A stretch of 64,000 nucleotides of DNA, from the NCBI RefSeq assembly GCF_029873635.1, contig NC_080425.1, positions 45,795,678 to 45,859,677 on the forward strand, written 5' to 3'. Positions 43,752-55,277 of the stretch are shown piece after piece; position 1 is the stretch's first letter, and every line of letters starts with the position of its first letter. A model generated the notes under the pieces. The model ran no database searches. It saw only the letters and a list, made by a program, of their open reading frames with translations, and was not told the DNA's origin. Position numbers and translations under genes: made by a program. The stretch comes from Malania oleifera (Eukaryota; Streptophyta; Magnoliopsida; Santalales; Ximeniaceae).

Positions 43752-43787
43752 CCCAACGGCTATAATTCTTCCATTCTCTATAAATAG
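43752..43787 (+). promoter_or_regulatory. LTR promoter module: MSA-type box plus TATA (H)
   Basis: CCCAACGGCTA fits YCYAACGGYYA, and TATAAATAG begins exactly 16 bp further on, as in LTR G. Confidence 0.55.
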
Positions 43788-44927
43788 TCCATCATTTGCA
43801 AAAATTATATACATGATTAGAAAACTTGATTAGGGCAAAACTCTCTCAACTCTCAAAACCCTATATTAGCCAAATACTTCTTATAAACACTCACATACTC
43901 TTCAATCTTGATTTCTTTAAGTAGTGTGAGTATTTCTATAAGGCTATAGGGCGTAATCTCTCTAGCTAATACTCTCTTTTGGTATAAAGTTTGATTGATT
44001 TTATTTGAGAGTATAGCCTAAAGTTCTTCCACGGATTTCATTTGATAAATCTTGTGTGGGAAGACTTTGAGGGTTGTGGTTTTTGCATTGTTGTTGCAAG
44101 ATACCTAAACCTAGATTTTGTGTGCAAAAATCCTTTTGTGAAAAGCTAGTCTTTCAAACAACTCCATTGTGCTTTAGACATTGAAATATCATATTGAGTT
44201 TGTTTGATCTATCTTGCTTAGCATATTTGAAACCCTGATATGATTTTGTGATATTCGAATATTGTGTTTCAAATCTTGCTTAGATACACACTCTAGATCT
44301 TGATTGATTATCATACTTGATTGAGTGTTTAGTACACATTAGAGCACTGAGCATATCTACGTATCATTTGTGCTTGCATTATTGATTGAGCTGTATTGGT
44401 GCACACATCTGCTTTTCTAGAAGCATATTTTCGTTTACAAATTTTATACACATCTATTGTATTTCCAGGCACGGGCCTGAAGAGGGAGACTAGCCCTAGA
44501 ATAGTCCCGGATTGGCTTAGACTTGGTTAGGAAAGCTAGGTGCGTCATCCTGTTAAGGCGTGTAGGTTGAGGTCAGCCCCGCTAATTGACCTGGTTAAGG
44601 TTGAGGTCAGCCCTGTGTTAATTTGACCTGGTTGTAATCGGTGTCGCTCCACCCTTAAGTGAGCTATTAGTAGAATCCTCGGGCTTGTAAGCTAGAGGCG
44701 GGGACGTAGACATAGTTGGCCGAACCCCGATAACATATTGTGCATGCTCTTTACATTTTCGCAATTTATTTACTGCACGTGTATGTTATATTGTGAATGA
44801 TTAGGTTTACATTTTCATAGACAGACCCTAGGTTTAGTAATACTATTTATCTGGTTTAACCTAGGCGATAAATTTTAAATACCCAATTCACCCGACCTTT
44901 TGGGATTGCACCAAAGCTAACACCTTC

Positions 44928-45237
44928 TATACGGGAAAATTAGCTGCTAGCCAATCCATGCTGAAAATAATATCAAACCCATGCATGTCCAGAACTACCA
45001 AATTAGCAAATAGAATCCTTCCCTGAACATCAATTGGACAAACACAAAGTACCCTACTACATCTCACCACTGACCCGGTTGGTGTAGCCACTAATAATTC
45101 ACTATCTAGTGATTGTGTTTCAGCCCCACACAATTTAACACATTCCACAGATGCAAACGAGTGTGTGGCCCCTGAGTCAAAAAGTGCAATAACTTTAAAT
45201 AAAAACATATTAACCGTACCTGTCACCACATCGCGGC
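44928..45237 (-). pseudogene. Gypsy protease of T
   Basis: Aspartic protease domain of the T polyprotein, open over 100 residues: VIALFDSGATHSFAS with the catalytic DSG at about 45170-45178, then VLDMHGFDIIFSMDWLAAN, the conserved second half. It is isolated between two solo LTRs: H cuts it from RT, and I cuts it from gag at 45238. Confidence 0.9.
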
Positions 45238-45244
45238 TGTAGTA

Positions 45245-45372
45245 ACCGGAAAAAAAAATAATAATAATAATAAAATAATAAAATAAAATAAATTAATTAA
45301 ATTAATAAGTAAAATGAACAGTATGATAAGGAACAAATATATATATATATATATATAAATATTAAAGCATGC

Positions 45373-45439
<67 letters not shown>

Positions 45440-45520
45440 GTATGAAAGCTTCTTAAAGAAGCTTTACTTTACTTTACTTTATTTAAGGTTTATTATATAT
45501 ATATATATATATATATATTA
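45245..45520. repeat. AT-rich simple repeats in LTR I
   Basis: AATAAT and AATAA runs, then several (AT)n blocks, a (TG)n block near 45395-45405, and a further (AT)n near 45493-45520. Confidence 0.9.
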
Positions 45521-45585
45521 TTAAATTAGCACAAGCTTCTTTAAGAAGTTTTGGAAATCAAATTTTGGATATTTTTTTTGGAAGT

Positions 45586-45634
<49 letters not shown>

Positions 45635-46304
45635 CGACTCTCTCTCTTCGATTCCAGGTTAGTTTTACGCCGGATCGACAAACCGAAACCACCACGACGC
45701 TCCTGGCGAAGTTCTCTACAAGTCTGTCGGAACGGATCGTCAGGAAAACAAAGTTGGATTTCATCCCAAATCCAAGGTAAGGCTTTATATTCAATATTTG
45801 GATTTTTGACAGTTGAAGAAAGTAATATACGCGTAAAAATACTGAACTTTAATACTGGAAATTTTCAGTTCCAGGGTATTGATTGGGAACGTTGGGAATC
45901 ATCCCTAAGTTAAGGTAAGACTTTTTAAGTCGAATTTGATTTAGTGGTAGTTATAGAAAATATTGTACATACGAAAATACTAAACTTTAATTCTGTGAGT
46001 TTTCATTTTCAGGGTATTGAGTTGAGAACCTTGTGGGTACGGGGAAGATTTTCTTAGGGGCTTTTCAGGAATCAGGTAAGGGGATAAACTAAGCTAGTTT
46101 TGTTTTAAGAAAATGTATGTATATATATATAGCATCTGGTTTCAGGAAAAATAAATATATTTATATATATGATTTATATTTGGAAAATACTGTTTAAATG
46201 ATGATATGTTGAATACGTAGAAAATTTGTTTAGTGTGGCATGAGTATAAAAATGTTGTGAAATACTATTTTTTTTGGAATGGGGACGATATGGATTTCTA
46301 TGAT

Positions 46305-46580
46305 GGAAAACCGGCGTACGGGCCGAGATATTTTTATATGTATATGTGATTTGCCGGCGTATGGGCCGTGCTATGTGGATGAGATTTGCCGGCGTACGGG
46401 CCGTGCTATGTGATTTGCCAGCGTACGGGTTGTGCTATGTGATTTGCCAGCATACGGGCTGTGCTATGTGATTTTCCGGCGTACGGGCCGTGCTATGTGG
46501 TTTGCCAGCGTACGGGCTGTGCTATGTGATTTGCCGGCGTATGGGCCGTGCTATGTTAAAATGTGTAATACCGGCGTACG
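46305..46580. repeat. Tandem repeat with CCGGCGTACGGGCCG core in LTR I
   Basis: About nine units of roughly 28-30 bp, each holding a near-palindromic CCGGCGTACGGGCCG followed by TGCTATGTGATTTG. The first two units are separated by a longer spacer. Related units occur in the T LTRs (38150-38265, 50140-50285). Confidence 0.88.
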
Positions 46581-47591
46581 GGCCGATGATTTTCATGATA
46601 CACGTATATATGTAAAATGATATGATTGATGTGAAAATAAATGATATGAGATATTTATGTATCACGGTTTTAGTATATGTATATGATATCAGAACCTGGT
46701 TGGCTTGGTCTAGGCTAGCACTTGCACGGTACCGTTGCTATGTGTCCATGGTCCTCGTGATCATGATATCTGTGTTAACGCCACTGTACGGAGTGGTGTG
46801 AGATTGGATGGTCGGTGTGGTTATTTTCAAGAAGTGTGCTGTTATCGCCCCTGGTGTACGGACCAGTCTGGGTAGACCCATCAGACCTACAGACTACTGT
46901 TTGACTTGGCAGTGGTCGGCCAACCATTGTCAGGTCCCGCCTTCGGGCCACACAACCCAGTCATGTGGGGGTAATACATGACAACAGCCAGCTAACCTAC
47001 CAGGATTGTTTTATGTTATTATTAGTGTATGAGATGAGATATGTTTATGAAAATGCAGTATATTCTGCTATGTGTTGATATGCATATGTTTTCCCATATT
47101 TGATAAACAGTATTGAATATGTTATGTATGGTATATGTAAAACACAGAATACTCATGTTGCCACACACTGGTATTAGTTTATTTCCCTTACTGAGAGGTG
47201 TCTCACCCCTAAATCTTATACATTTTTCAGGAGCCCCTGATAGGAGAGCGGGAAAAGCCCCGCTGATCTAGATCAGTTGTTTGCCCTCTTTGGAAGGGTA
47301 AGTTTTTGGTAGGGACAGTTAGGTTTTGTGGGAGATTGTCCCTAGATTTCATTTTTGAGATGTATATACTGTGAGATAGTAATTGTAGTGACTCTGGTAT
47401 GTGTTATGCACAATATGATGAGATGTATATGATTTTATACTTTCTGCTGCGTAGGCTTCTGCTGTATGTTTTGTTATATCCCTGATGCCCACGGGCCCAG
47501 GTGGATTGTGACCTGCTGAGCTGGGATGTATAATGTGATGATAATTTATTTATAAAAAAAAAAATATGTGAAAAAGGAGCAGGTCGTTACA

Positions 47592-48669
47592 GCGGCTGCC
47601 ATAGCATCACCCGGCGTTAGAGCAAAGACCTTGGCTGGGGCCATATTCCGCTGCTGGCCTCCACGTGGCGCTTGGTAGCCTCTTCGAGTAGGTCTAGGAG
47701 CAGGAGCAGCACCAATCTGAGGCTGACAATCCCTCATCATATGTCTTGGCTCCCCACATCGGTAGCAGACACCTCGCCCGGCACAACACTCCCCCAGGTG
47801 TCTCTTCCCACAAGACGACCAAGCTGGAGATGGCTGCACACCCTAGAAATCGTGATTCCCAATCTCCTGTCTCCGGTCTCTGTAGTAGCTACCTCTCTTC
47901 CACAAACCATGGCCGACTCCCTACTGGGAACCAGAAGGTGTGGATCTTTTCTTCTGTCTATGCTCCTCAGCCTCCAATCGCTTCCCAATCTTTGCTATAA
48001 TGGCTTTATCCACTAGCTGAGCAAAATCATGCAACTTCAGTATCGACCGTTGGTTATAAATTTCTTTTCTCAGACCTCTCTCAAACTTCCATACCTTCTT
48101 TGCTTCATCTGGTATGATGTATGGGCGAAGCGAGATAATTCAATAAACCTCACCTCGTACTACTGTACGATTTGTTGTTCCTGCTTCAGATTCAAGAACC
48201 CCTCAATCTTCACTTCCTTGGATGAGGCTGAAAAATACCTGTTGAAGAATATCTCCTTAAACCGCTCTCACGTCATCTCCATAGGTACTGTCCTCTGCTA
48301 CTCTAAAAGTTTCACCGTCGTCCACCACCTCTTAGCCTTTCCACTCAGTATGTAGGTAGCCAATAGCACCCTCTGCTCCTCAGAACACTGCAACACTACA
48401 AATATTTTCTCTCTCTTTTGCACCCAGTTTTCAGCGACTGCAGGATCTGTCCCTCCTAAGAAAGCCAGAGGATTCATAGTTATGAATTTCTTTATCAAGC
48501 TACCATGGCCTTCTGACAGACCACCCTGTTTCCTCGAGCTCCTGGCAATTTCGGCCATGACTTGCCATGCTACGCTGTGTAAAACTGCATCTGAATCACT
48601 ACCTACAGTGCCTGAGGGTCCAGCACCCTCATTTCCACTAGCATGGGCACTACTGCGTCCAGGGTCCAT
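47592..48669 (-). pseudogene. Gypsy gag of T
   Basis: Read from 48669: MDPGRSSAHASGNEGAGPSG, then NPLAFLGGTDPAVAENWVQK and SGKAKRWWTTVKLLE, the standard retrotransposon gag core, open to 48298. A decayed middle (about 47840-48298) contains stops. The C-terminal part 47592-47839 has the zinc knuckle CYRCGEPRHMMRDC and a Pro/Arg/Gly-rich tail, then is cut by solo LTR I. Confidence 0.88.
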
Positions 48670-49204
48670 CCTGAAAAAGAAATAACCTAACTCAGAACCC
48701 CTTTATTATACATATCATCTAACTCATATAATATATTCTCTTAATTAATTCATCTTTTGTGATCTTAATTCAAGGTTTAATCTTACAACCTAGATACCTA
48801 ACCCGAGGATAGTTTACCATGACTTTTCTGAAATCGTCACCCCAGGAAAATCACACAAACCACCAAAGAAGTCCTGCATCTAGACTACAAAACCAGATAT
48901 CAAATCCCCTTATCCTATATTCTGGTATTATTACTACTGCACTCTAGAGTCTATAGAACCTAGTATCCTAGGCTCTGATACCAAACTATAACGTCCCCCT
49001 TTAGGGCGTTGTCACTTCCTTATAGGCTTTGCGCCCATGACAACAACGGGTACCTATCAAAGCACTCAATGAGATTGAGGCGTTACGTATCGCCGTCCCT
49101 CAATTCAGTAAGCCCCCGGACTGAGAGTCTTACTTCGCCATAATCATTCATAAGCGAGAGTTCCCGAGGATCGGGGTAACTAGTCCTTTGCTCTGATACC
49201 AAAC
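48670..49204 (-). other. Leader and PBS of Gypsy T, with duplicated PBS
   Basis: The true PBS is TGGTATCAGAGC on the minus strand at 49190-49201, next to the 5' LTR. An identical copy lies at 48972-48983, and both are followed (plus strand) by AACTATAACG. The 206 bp between them (for example AACGTCCCCCTTTAGGG) do not match the T LTR and may be the end of another LTR. No coding frame. Confidence 0.75.
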
Positions 49205-50942
49205 TATAACGACCTCCTTCTCTAGTAATTTAATAAAACATAATAAATAAAATAGTCAACCCGAACCCGTGAGTAGTAGGGACACCTGTCATACAAAGCA
49301 GAACCTAGGCAGCAGTAAATATAAATCACATTCTCAAAACCATAGAATACATAATATCAGAGTTAATTATAATCCATCACGTTCTGTATTATATACAATC
49401 ACCAAAATACCCAAAACCACCAAAAAGTATTTCCTAGGATCCTACAACAAAACTCATTGATCCTAGCACAACACTTGCCCTCCTAGCGGGATAACTCAAT
49501 AAACTCAACGGCGGCCACGACCCGCCGGTCCTTCTAGGTTTCCTGAAAATCATTTAATGTTCGGGGGTGAGACACTTCTCAGTAAGGGAAAATAAACTAA
49601 ATACAGTTGTGTGACAACATGAATACTTAATGATAATATAGATATACAGTACAATCTTCATACCTGAAAAAATTTCATCGTTTAATAATTATAAAAATGT
49701 ATACTTTCATATTTCAAATACATCATCCTAATCATAGTTTTTTGGTATAGTTAATAATACAGAAAACATACCCAGCATGAATAGCTACTTGATGTCATGT
49801 ATTACCCCTCATGACAGGTTGTGCAGCCCGAAGGCGGGACCTGATAATGGCTGGCCGACTACTGCCGAGTCAAAAATGTCTGTAAGTACGATGAGCCCGC
49901 CGCACGCTGGTCCGAATTGCCAGGTGGACGTCTACACTCTATGCTAAAAGTCACATCGACTATCCATCTCCCACCCCCTCATGGGGTGGTTAGCACCAAT
50001 TTGAACATAGATATCTGAATCTATAAACTACGGTATCATGCTCCTGAAAATAAACTAAACTAACATCCGGGTTCTGATAACATATAGTACATGATAATAT
50101 ATCATTTAACATAAATAGATTGATAGCATTTCTATAATTTCATAAATATGGCCTTGCGTCGAACATTTCATAAATACAGCCTCACGCCAAACATTTCATA
50201 AATACGGCCTCGCAGCAATCATTTCATAAACACGGCCTCGTGCCATCTATCAATCATGGCCTTGCGCCGAATTTCTCATACGTATCACTCTGAATAATAA
50301 ATCAATTAATATGTAATTTCAATATCATTTTGTACTATAATATTTCATATTCCTGAAAACATGCTTCATTCGTAACATAGTCATATCATAATACTTCTCA
50401 CGTAAAGTAATATTCATGCCACACATTTGCTATATAAAACCATACTTTATATTCCAAAATCATAATTTCTAGCATCTCATACATATATATACATTTCAAC
50501 ATAATAGCAGTATTTTCCCCAAATGTGCATTTCCTTCATAATATACAAATATAATACATACTTTCCTGAAAATAAATTTACTAATAAATAATAATAATAC
50601 GCATGGAAAATAACTACTTTAGTTTATTCCCTTACCTGACACTGAAAGAAACCCCCTAAAATTTCCAGTCCTGCACTTGCAGGGTTCCCTGTTTAACTCC
50701 CTGAATATAATAACTCGCAAAACTAAACTTCGATATTTTCACGTGAATATCATTTCCTATAACTAGACTAGGACCAAATTTGGCATAAGAAGCCTTACCT
50801 CAACTCAAGGATGAATTTCGACTAGTTTCCACCAACGATCCACTCCGGCAGATTTGGAGAGAACTTCCCCAGGAGCGTTGTGGTGGCCTCAGATCGTTGA
50901 TCCGACGACTAACGGAGCCGAAATCAAGGAGAGAGGAACCGA

Positions 50943-51007
<65 letters not shown>

Positions 51008-51391
51008 AAGAGAGATTTTTTCTTAATTTTGTGTGTTTAAATCTAGGTTTTTGATATTTATAGGGCTGGATTCGTTGACGAGACACGTCACCTCGTCGAT
51101 GAGTACTGTGGAAAGTTCGTCAATGAACTTGCACATTCATTGACGAATTTCATACTTCCAAAAATCCTCTCTCAGTATCTTCTCATTGACGAAACTTGTC
51201 TTCATCGACGAGGCCCTCTTGTACCCTCGTTGACGAATCCCCTGTGTTCGTCGACGAGGACTTGATGAACTCCCTCGGTTAATACTCCCAAAGTGCAATG
51301 TTGTCGACGAAGTCGACTGTCTCCTTCTTTTACCGTTTCCATTTCCCTTTCTCTCTATTTAGATACCATTATTATTATTCGGGTCATTACA
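49205..51391 (-). repeat. 5' LTR of Gypsy T
   Basis: 2,187 bp, TATAACGACC to GGTCATTACA. It contains the tandem GGCCTCGC-type units (about 50140-50285), (AG)n with a few A interruptions at 50946-51015, and a TCGTCGACGA array (51068-51320) with one extra unit (GTTGTCGACGAAGTCGAC near 51300) absent from the partner LTR. Confidence 0.92.
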
Positions 51392-51396
51392 ATTAT

Positions 51397-53175
51397 AATT
51401 CCACTAAATGCTTTCATTTTATGTCCATGTGCTTTTATGAAAATAGCATTGTAGCATACTGTCCATATTTCACTTAATGCTTAAATTACATTGATGGATA
51501 GTAATTTTTTATTATCTAGTATTATGAATTGTTGTTGAATATATTGATTGAGAATATTGGATTGCATGGAATGCCATCTGCAAGGCTATTGCAAAAATTT
51601 ATTTACCTGCATGCTTAGTCTAGAAGGCCTCTTGCATGACAGATGTAGTGATGTGAATTGTATGCTCGTAGTGGTTTTTAGGTTGTTACATGCTTTATAT
51701 GATCTATCGATTGTGAACAACCAACTATCAACACAGGTTTTTATTTTGGAAAATGTCCAATTTACAGATGGCATGCTGCCGAAATTTTGTAAAATTTTTT
51801 CCAAATTAAAACCTTGTACATAAATGATTATAATAGAATAAATGATAAAATAGTTTTGAAAGGATGAGTGAAAATAAACTGAATATTAAATTTTATCCTC
51901 GCATAATAATCGAATATTTAGAGGAGCTCAGCTCCAACCCTATAGAAAGAAGAAATGGACTTCTGTGCATCATGCTTTGCTTTTTGAGTATTAAGGCTCT
52001 TATGAGAACCTTGAACATCATATCCATTGCTTAAAGCTTTATGAATAGCTATCGATTGTTCTTGGTTATGGACATTATTGTATGCCTTAATATATATTCT
52101 CTAATGCATCTGTAACCTATAGGGATGATTATATTGGTCGCATGGTAAAATGAACAAATGTTAATCCAGTATACTCATTTTTAAAAGACTTAAAAATGAA
52201 TGTCATGTTAAATGAATTTAATCTTTGGCTAGTATAAGCAATTCACTGTATCTAAGCTAGAATTCAAATCGATAGGGGGAGTCCTTGAAATTAGATTTCC
52301 ATCTTGTTAGGCTCTCCTAAATGTGATATGTGCTTAAATATAATGTTCTTATTGAAAATCATAATTTGAAATATGTTAATTTGCCATAGTCATTTGCTTT
52401 ACCATATGATCCTATTTTACTCTTCTAATATATTTTAGATCCTTATGGTTATTTATTCTGGTTATATTAGGAATGTGCCTAAATGCTAAACCAGAATATT
52501 GATGCTTGCTTGTGCCTTATTTTGAAGTTCCTTTTTTTAGCAACCCATCACCCCCAGTACTTCTTGACAATAATAGAAGGGGGATATATATTTATATACA
52601 TATTTATAAATTTTAGTTAGCAAGAAATGATTTTATGTTAAATATATATATTTTTTGCTTATGTGCTTAAATGCTATATCTTTGTTGATCAACATTTATG
52701 CACATATACTATATGATAAAGAGGGAGATTTTTTCGTGCTCTTAAATGTTAAAAAGGGGGGGTAACTATTTTATAGGGGGAGAATTCTTTTAAGCAAAAT
52801 GAAAATTATTTTAGAAAAGGGGACTATCATTTTCAAACTAAGACTTCTTTTAAAGCAATCAAATATTTTTTTTGCTTAACTTAACCCTTTTGTTGATGAC
52901 AAAAATGAGAGATTTTCTGTGAGCAAAATGTTAACTCTTGTTATGACCAAAAGGGAATCGTGTTATGACCAAAAGGGGGAGATGCTGAGCTGCATGCATG
53001 TATGTGTCTGTGCCGTATTGCTAAAACTGAATGCATATATTTTAAATTGTCTTCTTTCGTTAATATGCGTGTGCTATATTGTTTAAATTTAATTTATGCA
53101 TATTCTTAGGGGGAGCCTTTTCAGGCATAACCCCTTTAGCTCTTTGGTGTTTGTCATCATCAAAAAGGGGGAGAT
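51397..53175 (+). other. Noncoding internal region and PPT of Sirevirus C, right part
   Basis: Continuation of C beyond element T. No coding frame. Many PPT-like motifs: about 52274, 52574, 52722, 52752, 52776, 52816, 52970 and 53108. The functional PPT AAAAAGGGGGAGAT at 53162-53175 abuts the 3' LTR. Confidence 0.75.
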
Positions 53176-54658
53176 TGTTAAAATTTTTGAGTCCGATCTC
53201 TATTTTGATGCTGACAAAGTACCAGTATCTTATGTGTGTTTAAGTATGTGAATAGGTCTCAATTTTAGCACACATGAGATCAAGGGACTTGGAAGCCAAA
53301 AGAAACTTCAAGTTCATATGTATCTAGCGCGTTCCATGAAGACACACAAGCAAGAAGATGGAAGACATTTGTTCTTATTGTAAAATGCATTTTGTTTTAT
53401 ATTTTGGGTCTGTAATATTTGCATATCATGCATGATAAGAATTAAATGTTCAGAGGCCATAGTCTAACCGTAGGGATCCAAACCTGACCTTAGGGGACCC
53501 AACCTAAACTCAAAACCTTTTTCTTAAAAGCTAAAACTCATAGAGAGGTTTTTAAAATAACTTAAGGTCAAAAACAGGGTTCGCAAAGACTTTGTTTGAC
53601 CAACATTGGATTTTTGAGCTTAATTTAAAAGCCCGGTCGACTGAACCCTTCTAGAATAAATTAGCTCAGTCGATCGAACATATTGTAGGCCAGAAAGTCA
53701 AAGTTTGACTAAGCCTCGGTCGACCAACCGATTTGCATTATAAACGCTTTGGTCAACCGAACGGGTGAAAGTCAAATATTTGACTTGTCTAGATCGACCA
53801 ACCAATTTTTCAACTAATCGTCCATGGTCGACCGAACCTTGAAAGTGACTTTTTCTATTGCCCTCAACCGACCAAACCTTTAGGTCAAAATTGCTTCTGT
53901 CGATTGAAATTCAAATTTTGGCAGATCGAACCTTTCTTCGGGTGACCGAAGGCATGAAGGCTTGAGAAATCACCTGGCTCAGCCAAAAAAACCCTTCCCT
54001 CATCCAACTGAACTAGTTTTTAACTTCAAATTCTTTGTGAGTGTTCGAGTGACCAGCCTCAACTTTAGTCAACCAAACCTATCGGGTTGGCCAATTTTTA
54101 CCGAGGTTAAAAAGGGTCAATTTTTATTAAACTTAAACTTTTCAAAAATCCTCCATATGTCCTCGATGGTCATATTTTCACCCAACTCTATATATATCCC
54201 TTTATAATTCATAATTAGTAAGATGATTAGTTAGAAAATCCTCTCAAATTTTGTATCATTTTTTTTCATCTTCTTGAGCTTTATTATACATACTCTCTTA
54301 CATTCTATTGTTTCAAAATCATTTTGAAGAGAGCATATGATTAATTCCTTTACTTCTTTTACTTGCAAGTTCTTTGCATTTGAAGGTTGTTGAATAGGAA
54401 CATTTATTCTCACTTGTTATTATTTATTGAAAACCTTTTTGAGAGTGAGCATATAGGTTTCTCCACATATTTACTTGATGAATATTTTTGGAGAAATACT
54501 TTCTGATTTGGAAACCCTTTTTGCACATAGACTTCAAACGCTTATATTTTGATTGTGTAAAATCATTTGAAAAGCAAAAGCCCTAGATTCTCCTACACTT
54601 CATTTGAAAACATTTTTGGAGAAAAATATTTTATTAGGGTTAAATCTTTGAGTCATTA

Positions 54659-54661
<3 letters not shown>

Positions 54662-54703
<42 letters not shown>
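54662..54703. repeat. (CA)n microsatellite
   Basis: About 20 CA units in the 3' LTR of C. The 5' LTR has a short CATA/TA repeat at the same place, so the tract expanded after insertion. Confidence 0.93.
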
Positions 54704-54706
<3 letters not shown>

Positions 54707-55277
54707 CTTACTCACAAATTACAAAAGTTATTTTAAGAAATTCACATATCTCACTTGAGCATAAATCCTTATCATACGTGAGTGTATTGAGCATATTTTT
54801 GTACATTATGAGTTTAGTTTAGAAGAAAATTTGTTTGTACAAAAAAAATATTTTATTATCTGTTGTATTCCCGACGTGTGGTCGAAAGAGGGAGACTAGC
54901 CCTGTGAATAGTCTCAAATTGCTCAGACTCGATTAGGTGAGCATCAAATTGGTTCAGACAAGGTTAGAAGAACTAGGTGCACTAGGCTGTAAGGTGTTGT
55001 AAATGGTGTTGCTCCACCCGTGAAGTGAGCAACTAGTGGAGACCTCTTGCTTATCAGCTTGATGTATTGGCTGAACCCTGATAACATATCATGTGTGCAC
55101 TTTATAATTTTACAATTTATTTTCCGCACCTATATTATTGTTTAATGCTCTGATTATTTTACATATACACTTTGAATGATTGTGAATTACTAAGAATAGC
55201 ATTTACGTATTTGCTCGGTAATCTATCTTTTGAATTGGTATGTATTTTAGACAGACTCTAGGTTGTGGTATATTGCT

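Larger units (their letters stand above)
42695..44922 (+). mobile_element. Solo LTR H (Sirevirus) inside T pol
   Basis: 2,228 bp, TGTTGACCTGATTAGTCACA to ACCAAAGCTAACA, with perfect TSD CCTTC at 42690-42694 and 44923-44927. Same family as LTR piece F. It contains a GTCGACC array (about 43024-43650), a perfect MSA-type box CCCAACGGCTA at 43752-43762 and TATAAATAG at 43779-43787. No internal region, PBS or PPT. Confidence 0.95.
45238..47591 (+). mobile_element. Solo LTR I (Gypsy, plus strand) inside T
   Basis: 2,354 bp from TGTAGTAACCGG to AGGTCGTTACA, with perfect TSD GCGGC at 45233-45237 and 47592-47596. It is a diverged relative of the T LTR in the opposite orientation. It shares the (CT)n tract at the same distance from the start, the CCCGCCTTCGGGCC segment (about 46938-46951) and the GTACGGGCC-type tandem units. 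Long AT and TG/TA simple repeats fill 45245-45440. Confidence 0.93.
37216..51391 (-). mobile_element. Gypsy/Tekay-like chromovirus T with two nested solo LTRs
   Basis: Minus-strand Gypsy element: 3' LTR 37216-39343, PPT, pol 39633-42694, protease 44928-45237, gag 47592-48669, leader, PBS at 49190-49201, 5' LTR 49205-51391. TSD ATTAT at 37211-37215 and 51392-51396. Domain order protease, RT, RNase H, integrase, then a C-terminal chromodomain-like tail identifies a chromovirus; the sequence resembles the Del/Tekay clade. Without solo LTRs H and I it is about 9.6 kb. The LTRs differ by roughly 6-7% over the first 175 bp by eye, mostly transitions. No part of pol is intact. Confidence 0.92.

Noticed and set aside
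47672..48016. Plus-strand open frames opposite the Gypsy gag
   Set aside because: They are antisense shadows of the minus-strand gag with its zinc knuckle.
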